This document shows positions 1-4,641 of a stretch of DNA of 6,579 nucleotides, in pieces. Numbering within the stretch: the first letter of the stretch is position 1; each line of letters opens with the position of its first letter. The notes beneath the pieces were generated by a model. That model worked only from the letters and a program-made list of their open reading frames with translations, was not told the DNA's origin and searched no databases. Source of the DNA: Candidatus Zixiibacteriota bacterium (GTDB lineage: Bacteria > Zixibacteria > MSB-5A5 > JAUVRN01); the NCBI GenBank assembly GCA_030597645.1, contig JAUVRN010000117.1, forward strand, positions 1 through 6,579. Reading direction: 5' to 3'. The translations under genes and the position numbers were made by a program.

Positions 1-352
1 CGAGCGCCCGCTGACCGCGAATCAGGATGGTGAGCGAGTCGTACCACGCCTGCGGTCCGACCACCAGGTATGCATCGGGAGCCGACAGGCCTGCCTCGAC
101 AGCGGGCGTACGGGACTCCGTTCTGTGCGCCTCCTGATAAGCACCGTACACCTGGAGCGTCAGATCGAGGCCGCGCCAGCGGGCACCGGTCTCGAAAGGG
201 AACTCCGGGAGATCCAGGCGTCGATCCGCGTAGCGCTCACCGGTTGCCCGGTCCAGTTCGGGTTGTGCCGCACAGCTTGAATCACCGCATGTGTTGATGA
301 CGGCGTAACCAATTGTAAGACTGTAGATTAGCCAGTAAATGGTGGCTCGCAT
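1..352 (-). CDS. Putative exported protein of unknown function, N-terminal part (cut by window edge)
   Basis: The minus strand is open without a stop from an ATG at 352 to the window edge, giving 117 codons of an incomplete gene. The ATG has a G-rich ribosome-binding site (six G on the minus strand, complement of 358-363) five bases upstream. The protein starts MRATIYWLIYSLTIGYAVIN, a short positive start followed by a hydrophobic stretch of about 13 residues, then a small-residue region (CGDSSCAAQPEL) that looks like a signal peptidase I cleavage zone near residues 28-31. The cysteines at 22 and 27 do not sit in a good lipobox. The mature part (for example ARWRGLDLTLQVYGAY and DAYLVVGPQAWYDSLTILIRGQRAL) has alternating hydrophobic residues suggesting beta strands. 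I recognise no family. It is transcribed away from the dcw cluster and shares the 520-base intergenic region with it. The reading frame is convincing; the function is unknown. Confidence 0.66.
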   Translation of the reverse strand, partial: MRATIYWLIYSLTIGYAVINTCGDSSCAAQPELDRATGERYADRRLDLPEFPFETGARWRGLDLTLQVYGAYQEAHRTESRTPAVEAGLSAPDAYLVVGPQAWYDSLTILIRGQRAL

Positions 353-597
353 CGATTCCCCCCGACAAACCCGTGAATATCCGCAAGGGGCAGGCCAGGT
401 GCCGGCGGACCGGCAAAAGGGACTGTAAGCGATTGTGGGGCAAAGTGGTGGGGTTGGTGGGGAATCCGATCTCGCGGTCTTATGTCCTGCGCACCAGAGC
501 GCCGCCTCGTCCCGGTCCAACATCTTGTAGGGACGGGGCCTCTATTCCACTGCCCGTGGTACCGAAAAATGACGTAAGTTTTTGTGCGCGAAAGTCC
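353..597. other. Intergenic region, divergent promoter side
   Basis: Left half of the 520-base gap between the divergent exported-protein gene and mraZ. It contains the G-rich ribosome-binding site of the divergent gene (358-363 on the minus strand) and the GTGGGG motif cluster at 435-462. I found no convincing -35/-10 pair for the divergent gene, no tRNA and no terminator. Short open frames here, on either strand, are rich in Arg, Pro and Gly and look like no known protein, so I do not call any gene. Confidence 0.55.
435..462 (+). repeat. Cluster of three GTGGGG motifs, possible second MraZ-type site
   Basis: GTGGGG occurs at 435-440, 448-453 and 457-462, with AAAGTGG at 442-448. The GTGG at 435 and the one in AAAGTGG at 445 are exactly 10 bases apart, the period expected of MraZ boxes. 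The remaining copies are out of phase (steps of 12-13 and 9). The motif resembles the cleaner tandem repeat at 641-660. It lies 83 bases before the divergent gene's start codon, so it could be an auxiliary operator or affect the divergent gene. Simple G-richness or a G-quadruplex is an alternative reading. Confidence 0.35.
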
Positions 598-625
598 TTG
601 ACTTTCCCAGGGACGACCCTAATTT
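598..625 (+). promoter_or_regulatory. Candidate promoter of the dcw operon
   Basis: A -35-like TTGACT at 598-603 is followed after 16 bases by TAATTT at 620-625. The -35 is a strong match to the sigma-70 consensus, and the -10 matches at only three positions. TAATTTG (620-626) also resembles the Bacteroidota -7 element TAnnTTTG with one base missing, with TTG 19 bases upstream, so a primary sigma of that type could use the same site. Transcription would start near 632, leaving a leader of about 240 bases before mraZ. The tandem repeat just downstream supports the placement. No transcription evidence is available. Confidence 0.5.
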
Positions 626-630
626 GACGC

Positions 631-660
631 CCAAGTGTCAAAAAGTGGGGAAAAGTGGGG
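631..660 (+). promoter_or_regulatory. Probable MraZ operator: three 10-base-phased boxes
   Basis: AAAAGTGGGG is present twice in perfect tandem (641-650 and 651-660), and a degenerate copy CCAAGTGTCA precedes it in the same phase (631-640). Known MraZ sites are TGGGN direct repeats separated by 5 bases (Escherichia coli) and AAAGTG[T/G] repeats (Mollicutes). The array fits both: TGGGG at 646 and 656 with a 5-base spacer, and AAGTGT, AAGTGG, AAGTGG at 633, 643 and 653. It overlaps the predicted transcription start of the candidate promoter, a position suited to repression. mraZ itself is the first gene downstream, so autoregulation is the natural inference. Confidence 0.72.
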
Positions 661-693
661 GTTCGGACTCGGTCGGATCCAGACAGGCCGATC

Positions 694-732
694 GAGGTGG
701 TTCCCACTTCACCTCCAGGTCCGGAAGACCTG
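694..732 (+). promoter_or_regulatory. Leader hairpins with alternative pairings
   Basis: In the presumed 5' leader of mraZ, GAGGTGG (694-700) can pair with CCACTTC (704-710), giving seven pairs including one G-U and a three-base loop. Alternatively GAGGTG (694-699) pairs perfectly with CACCTC (710-715). The two pairings exclude each other. Directly after them CAGGTC (716-721) pairs with GACCTG (727-732) around the loop CGGAA. I compared this with the 4.5S SRP RNA apical loop, which has a similar CCGGAAG core, but the AGCAG side of that structure is absent. No known riboswitch is recognised. Pairing is read by eye, without an energy calculation. Confidence 0.35.
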
Positions 733-750
733 TACCGCCGGGGAAAACGT

Positions 751-779
751 GGCGGGCGGCCCGGAGGGGGCCGCTCGCC
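751..779 (+). promoter_or_regulatory. Strong 12-bp GC hairpin in the mraZ leader
   Basis: GGCGGGCGGCCC (751-762) pairs with GGGCCGCTCGCC (768-779) along 12 pairs with one G-U, around a five-base loop GGAGG. The stem is very stable, and no T-run follows (next bases CTCCCAGGGC), so it is not a canonical intrinsic terminator. The loop is a perfect Shine-Dalgarno core, but no start codon lies at a suitable distance. A weaker hairpin, GGGT (796-799) with ACCC (807-810), follows. Its role could be attenuation, RNA stability or protein binding. The hairpin is clear; its function is not. Confidence 0.42.
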
Positions 780-872
780 CTCCCAGGGCGGCTTCGGGTC
801 GATCGAACCCAGGCAAACTCGCATAAAAGGTGATTTCAGAGCAGGGCAGGCCAGAACGATTCGGAAAACCCC

Positions 873-1313
873 GTGAGCGGATTCAAAGGGCAGTACGTAT
901 CGACCCTCGACACTAAGGGGCGCGTGGCAGTACCGGTGAAGCTAAGACGCAACACACCGGACGGTGTCGCGGACCGTTTCGTGATCACCAAAGGCTTGGA
1001 CGGCTGCCTGTTTCTCTTCACCCCCGACTACTGGGAAAAGGTCACCGAACGGCTCGACGAGATTCCGTTCACCCAACACGACGCCAAGTACTTCACGCGT
1101 CAGCTGCTGTCCCACGCGGAGGATGTGGAGCTGGATCGCCAGTCACGCATCCGCGTACCTCAGAAGCTGATCGATACCGTACACCTGGAGCGCGAAGCGC
1201 TCTTCATCGGGGTCTTGCGGCGCATCGAGATCTGGCGCCCCGAGACATACGAGAAGTATCTGCAGGAGTTTGACGAAAGCTACGAGGATGTGGCGGCCAA
1301 ACTCCTGCTCTAA
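873..1313 (+). CDS. mraZ: Transcriptional regulator MraZ
   Basis: MraZ is the DNA-binding regulator usually found first in the dcw cluster; in Escherichia coli it represses its own operon, and it forms ring-shaped oligomers. This 146-residue protein has the normal length and the family's two SpoVT/AbrB-like repeats. Repeat 1 carries DTKGRVAVPVKLR (13-25) and repeat 2 DRQSRIRVPQKL (88-99), matching the DxxGRxxxP signature except that the second repeat has Ser91 in place of Gly. The start is GTG at 873, with a weak GGA ribosome-binding site seven bases upstream, and the N-terminus SGFKGQYVSTLDTKGR fits family starts. It ends 2 bases before rsmH. The box array at 631-660 is its likely own target. 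Neighbours and motifs leave little doubt. Confidence 0.96.
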   Translation: MSGFKGQYVSTLDTKGRVAVPVKLRRNTPDGVADRFVITKGLDGCLFLFTPDYWEKVTERLDEIPFTQHDAKYFTRQLLSHAEDVELDRQSRIRVPQKLIDTVHLEREALFIGVLRRIEIWRPETYEKYLQEFDESYEDVAAKLLL

Positions 1314-1315
1314 AC

Positions 1316-2245
1316 ATGGCTGAGCCGGCCCATGTGCCGGTGATGGCCGAACGTGCTGCGGACTGGCTCGTAACCGACCCGTCCGGTGTCTACTGGGACG
1401 CCACGGTGGGTGCGGCGGGACACGCCGGTGTCATTGCTGAACGGCTGACCGAGGGGGGAAAGTTGTTCGGCTCGGACCGCGATCCGAAAGCTCTTGATCT
1501 GGCGACCGCCGCCCTCACCGCAGCGCCCGTGACGCTGGTGCAGGCACGGTTCTCTCAGCTGCAGGAGGTCTGGCGGCAAACGCAGGTGAAGCAACTCAAC
1601 GGCATTCTGTTCGACTTCGGGGTCGGTTCGTTTCAGATCGATTCGGCCGAACGTGGTCTGAGCTTCGATCGGGACGGCCCGCTCGATATGCGCATGGACC
1701 CCGACGCCTCGCCGTTGAGCGACTGGCTGAATTCCGCCGACGTCTCCGAAATCGCGGAGGTCCTGCGCCGGTTCGGCGAGGAGCGCCGCGCCCGACCTAT
1801 TGCTCGCCAGATCGAGCGCCGGCGTCCTCTGGCGTCCACCGGCGAGCTCCGCGAAGCGGTACGCAAGGCCGTGCCGCCGAAGGGCGTCGCGGCCACGCTG
1901 GCCCGCGTATTTCAGGCCTTTCGCATTCTGGTCAACGGCGAGCTTGACGAGATACACGCCGGTCTGGCGGCTACGGGGACCGTGCTGGCCCGGGGCGGGC
2001 GTATCGTGGCGATCTCGTATCACTCGCTGGAAGACCGGGTGGTAAAGAACTTTTTCCGTCGTGAGTCGCGTGACTGTGTCTGTCCCGATGATGTTCCGGC
2101 CTGCATCTGCCGGCATCGAGCGTGGTTACGCGTACTGACGCGCCGGCCGGAAGTGCCCGATCCCGACGAGATCGGGGGCAACCGGCGGGCCCGCGCGGCC
2201 AAGCGGCGCGTGGCCGAACGGACGGACGAGCGCACGGTTTTATAG
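1316..2245 (+). CDS. rsmH: 16S rRNA (cytosine-1402-N4)-methyltransferase RsmH
   Basis: RsmH (MraW) uses S-adenosylmethionine to N4-methylate C1402 in the decoding centre of 16S rRNA. The 309 residues match the family length. Visible motifs in order are HVPVM (6-10), the SAM-binding loop DATVGAAGH (28-36), GSDRDPKAL (52-60), FDFGVGSFQID (99-109), GPLDMRMDP (121-129), RRFGEERRARPIA (151-163), RVFQAFRILVNGELDEI (197-213), GGRIVAISYHSLEDRVVKNFF (227-247), a Cys cluster CVCPDDVPACIC (254-265) and NRRARAAKRRVAER (289-302). Two motifs drift from the usual forms: GAAGH instead of GGGGH and GVGSFQ instead of GVSSPQ. No Shine-Dalgarno sits before the ATG, and the mraZ stop is 2 bases upstream, so translation probably depends on reinitiation by ribosomes leaving mraZ. 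Confidence 0.97.
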   Translation: MAEPAHVPVMAERAADWLVTDPSGVYWDATVGAAGHAGVIAERLTEGGKLFGSDRDPKALDLATAALTAAPVTLVQARFSQLQEVWRQTQVKQLNGILFDFGVGSFQIDSAERGLSFDRDGPLDMRMDPDASPLSDWLNSADVSEIAEVLRRFGEERRARPIARQIERRRPLASTGELREAVRKAVPPKGVAATLARVFQAFRILVNGELDEIHAGLAATGTVLARGGRIVAISYHSLEDRVVKNFFRRESRDCVCPDDVPACICRHRAWLRVLTRRPEVPDPDEIGGNRRARAAKRRVAERTDERTVL

Positions 2246-2265
2246 AGTCCGGGTGGTAATCAACA

Positions 2266-2277
2266 GGGGGGGGGGGG
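2266..2277 (+). repeat. Run of 12 G at the ftsL ribosome-binding site
   Basis: Twelve consecutive G end one base before the ftsL ATG. This is the only possible Shine-Dalgarno for that gene: a G-run can pair with the 3' end of 16S rRNA (CCUCC) using one G-U pair. Homopolymers this long slip readily during replication. A length change would alter the amount or spacing of the ribosome-binding sequence without shifting any coding frame, because the tract lies after the rsmH stop. A miscounted homopolymer in the assembly is the alternative. Confidence 0.8.
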
Positions 2278-2278
2278 A

Positions 2279-2707
2279 ATGAGTGCGCCCCATCTTCGGC
2301 GGCGATACCGGGCGACCGGATCGCGCCGGGGGTTGGTCTATCTGTTTCTGCTCGTGGGGCTGTCCGCCCTGTACGTGGGGCAGCGGTACTACACGGGTCG
2401 CAAGCAGGTCGAACTCGATCGTGGTCGGCTCGAACTCGATCGCAAGATCGAGCTGCTCGACAGCCTGCAGGCGTGCCGTGACAGCCTCCGGACGCTCGCC
2501 CGCATCGAACCCCGAGCCTTTCAGCTTGGTTTGAAACGGGTCGACCTTGCGCAACTCGCACGACTCCCGCTCACGTCGCCCGTCTTACCGCGCAACGAGT
2601 ACGAACAGCCGGCCCGGCCCTTCCAGTGGGCGGGGGTGGGCAGGCGCATCTGGGATTGGCTGGACGGCGCCGGCATTGAAACGAGCGCGGCGAGGGCCGC
2701 GCCGTGA
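2279..2707 (+). CDS. ftsL: FtsL-like bitopic division protein
   Basis: FtsL is a small single-pass membrane protein that, with FtsB/DivIC and FtsQ, activates the septal synthases FtsW-FtsI. Sequence identity in this family is low, so the call rests on topology and position between rsmH and ftsI. The protein has 142 residues: a basic cytoplasmic tail (residues 1-18, with several Arg), one membrane segment (about 19-35, LVYLFLLVGLSALYVGQ), then a charged periplasmic heptad stretch (about 41-75) with VELDR and LELDR exactly seven residues apart, as in a coiled coil. The C-terminal part (about 96-142, rich in Pro, Arg and Ala) is longer than in most FtsL proteins and looks unstructured. ATG at 2279 follows the G-run. 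The stop TGA overlaps the ftsI GTG by 4 bases. Another FtsB/DivIC-type protein is possible but less likely. Confidence 0.75.
   Translation: MSAPHLRRRYRATGSRRGLVYLFLLVGLSALYVGQRYYTGRKQVELDRGRLELDRKIELLDSLQACRDSLRTLARIEPRAFQLGLKRVDLAQLARLPLTSPVLPRNEYEQPARPFQWAGVGRRIWDWLDGAGIETSAARAAP
2409..2442 (+). repeat. 13-base direct repeat with 21-base period inside ftsL
   Basis: TCGAACTCGATCG occurs at 2409-2421 and again at 2430-2442, exactly 21 bases (seven codons) apart, encoding VELDR and LELDR at equivalent heptad positions. The DNA identity, including synonymous positions, suggests a duplication of one coiled-coil heptad rather than mere similarity of the protein. Confidence 0.6.
2692..2696 (+). 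promoter_or_regulatory. Ribosome-binding site fixing the ftsI GTG start
   Basis: GAGGG lies seven bases before the GTG at 2704, inside the end of ftsL. It supports GTG as the ftsI start over the later in-frame ATG at codon 11 (2734), which would cut into the membrane anchor. Confidence 0.6.
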
Positions 2708-4641
2708 AACGCCGGTACCTTTCGCGCATCCGCATGATCAGCGTCGCGTCCTGCGTGCTGCTGTTCTGCCTGGTGGCGGCGGCGCGGCTGGCGCAAGTCC
2801 AGATACTCAAGCACGAGCAGGCCAGTCGGCTGGCTGCGACGCAAACGCGCGGCTGGGTCGACATTCCTGCCGACCGGGGTTGCATACGCGACCGCAACGG
2901 TCAGTTGCTCGTCGGCAATCGCAGATTGGTCTCGTTTGCCGTGGTGCCCGAGCGCTGGAGCGGCAAGCGCACGCGCCAGCGGGCCGCCCGCAAGATCGCC
3001 GGGGTCTGTGGCGGTACGAGCTCCGTCTGGCTTCGCAAGTTCAAGGACCATCCCCACTTTCTCTACATCGTTCGCGACGCGGACGAACGTACCGCGCAGG
3101 CGCTCCGCAACTGGGGTGACGGTGCACTCATGGAACTGTCCGATCCGGGTCGGATCTATCCCACGACGGCGGTCGGTCGATCGGTGCTCGGCCATACCGA
3201 TATCGACGGTGTGGGCCGCTCGGGTCTCGAACGGGCACTCGATGACTGGCTCGAAGATACGCCCGCCCGCGGGCAGGTGCGCGTGGACGCCCGGCGCAAC
3301 CCGTTCATCGATCCTCTGCCCGCCTCACTGGCCTCCGACGGTAACGACGTGTGGTTGACCTTTGACTGGACCTGGCAGCAGATCGTGGAAGCGGAGCTGC
3401 GGCGGGCCGTGGCCCGGTCAGGTGCCAGGGGGGGCGGCGCCATATTCATGACGCCCGAGGGTGCGCTCCGGGCGCTGGCCTGCGTGTGGCCGGAAGGCCG
3501 GAAACCGGAGCACAACCGCTGCGCGCCCATCACCGACCTGTTCGAGCCGGGCTCCATCTTCAAGTCCCTCACCGCGGCGGCACTGCTCTCCAAGGACCGC
3601 GTGCACCTGGACGACTCCGTATATGCGGACAGCGGCCGGTCGAAGTTCGGTGGTCGCTGGATACGTGATTCGGAGCCTCACTTGTGGCTGACCTTCGACG
3701 AAAGCTTCATCTACTCGTCGAACATCGCGTTCGGAAAGTGGGCCCAGCTTGTCGACGGCCCCAACTGGTACCGGTGGCTGCGGGACTTCGGGCTCGGCGA
3801 GGCTACGGGTGTAGGGTTTCCCGCCGAACCGGACGGCGTCGTGCCCAATCCCGACCGCTGGACGCCGCTCGCCAAGGCCCAATTGGCCATGGGTCACTCC
3901 GTTTCCGTGACGGCGCTGCAGATGATTACGGCCTTTGCCGCGTTTGCCAACGGCGGTGATCTCTATCGCCCCTACATCGTTCGTGCTGTGGTTTCGCCCG
4001 ACGGCGACACGCTGATGGTCGGCGAACCCAAAAAAATACGGCATCTCCTGGACCGTGACATTGTAGAAACTATGGGGACGCTTCTGGCTCGGGTCGTCAC
4101 CGAAGGTACCGCCCATCCGGCTTTTTCCGAATCGATCGCGATCGCCGGCAAGACCGGAACCGCGCAGAAGGTGCGCGAAGACGGTTCCGGCTACTATCAG
4201 CATCGCCACATCTCGTCGTTCGTCGGGTACTTTCCGGCGGACGCGCCCCAGGTCGTGGGCATCGTGTACCTCGACGAGCCGCGCTATCCCACATATTACG
4301 GCGGCTACACGGCCGCTCCAGCCCTGACGCGAATGGCCGAGTACCTTGCGGGTCTGCACCCGGAGCTGCTGCGGTATCCCGCCGCCGAAAAGCATGTTGT
4401 CGTTCCCCCCGACGTGCCCGATCCCACGCTGGCCGTGGGCATCGTACCCGATCTGTTCGGCTTGCCGCTGAATCGCGCCACGGTCTGCCTGGCCCGGCTC
4501 GGTTTTGAAGTGCACGTCAAGGGCTCCGGCACCGTGCGGGAACAGTTTCCCGCAGCGGGCGCGAATTACGCCCCCGGTTCCGTGGTGCGCGTGGTCGCCC
4601 GGCCCGTGTCTCGCCGGTTCGCAGAAAGGCGACAGGGATGA
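2704..4641 (+). CDS. ftsI: Septal peptidoglycan transpeptidase FtsI (PBP3), class B, with PASTA domain
   Basis: FtsI forms the peptide cross-links of septal peptidoglycan, working with the glycosyltransferase FtsW under control of FtsQLB. The 645 residues show a short basic N-terminus and one membrane anchor (about 11-27), then a periplasmic pedestal domain beginning with DRGCIRDRNGQLL (57-69) and containing IYPTTAVGRSVLGH (151-164). The transpeptidase domain has all three catalytic motifs: SIFK (Ser284 nucleophile, Lys287), SSN (338-340) and KTGT (483-486). A single PASTA domain (about 579-632) closes the protein, as in many Gram-positive, cyanobacterial and Bacteroidota homologues but not in Escherichia coli FtsI. 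No glycosyltransferase domain is present, so it is class B. Two Cys (260 and 273) flank the strand before the active site. The start is GTG, overlapping ftsL by 4 bases, and the end overlaps murE by 4. Confidence 0.96.
   Translation: MKRRYLSRIRMISVASCVLLFCLVAAARLAQVQILKHEQASRLAATQTRGWVDIPADRGCIRDRNGQLLVGNRRLVSFAVVPERWSGKRTRQRAARKIAGVCGGTSSVWLRKFKDHPHFLYIVRDADERTAQALRNWGDGALMELSDPGRIYPTTAVGRSVLGHTDIDGVGRSGLERALDDWLEDTPARGQVRVDARRNPFIDPLPASLASDGNDVWLTFDWTWQQIVEAELRRAVARSGARGGGAIFMTPEGALRALACVWPEGRKPEHNRCAPITDLFEPGSIFKSLTAAALLSKDRVHLDDSVYADSGRSKFGGRWIRDSEPHLWLTFDESFIYSSNIAFGKWAQLVDGPNWYRWLRDFGLGEATGVGFPAEPDGVVPNPDRWTPLAKAQLAMGHSVSVTALQMITAFAAFANGGDLYRPYIVRAVVSPDGDTLMVGEPKKIRHLLDRDIVETMGTLLARVVTEGTAHPAFSESIAIAGKTGTAQKVREDGSGYYQHRHISSFVGYFPADAPQVVGIVYLDEPRYPTYYGGYTAAPALTRMAEYLAGLHPELLRYPAAEKHVVVPPDVPDPTLAVGIVPDLFGLPLNRATVCLARLGFEVHVKGSGTVREQFPAAGANYAPGSVVRVVARPVSRRFAERRQG

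Noticed and set aside
716..732. Bacterial SRP (4.5S) RNA apical hairpin
   Set aside because: CAGGTCCGGAAG matches the core, but the stem closes as a simple perfect hairpin and the conserved AGCAG side of the symmetric loop is missing.
751..779. Intrinsic terminator in the mraZ leader
   Set aside because: The hairpin is strong but no T-run follows, and a terminator here would cut off the operon.
480..824. 114-residue open frame on the minus strand in the intergenic region
   Set aside because: Composition is rich in Pro, Arg and Gly, it runs through the promoter, boxes and hairpins, and it resembles no family; GC-rich DNA gives such frames by chance.
582..833. Overlapping + strand open frames (582-833, 635-826, 655-876) before mraZ as leader peptides
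   Set aside because: Three frames are open at once, none has a convincing ribosome-binding site or protein-like sequence, and the direct repeats shape their codons.
1310..2116. 268-residue minus-strand open frame opposite rsmH (similar long frames opposite ftsI and murE)
   Set aside because: It is the mirror of a fully conserved gene in GC-rich DNA and has no family features.
3428..3434. G7 run in ftsI as a phase-variation tract
   Set aside because: Seven G is short for GC-rich DNA and lies in a Gly-rich coding stretch of an essential gene.
4030..4036. A7 run in ftsI as a programmed frameshift or slippage site
   Set aside because: The frame continues normally through KTGT and PASTA, and no downstream pairing element or alternative product is visible; the run simply encodes Lys-Lys-Ile.
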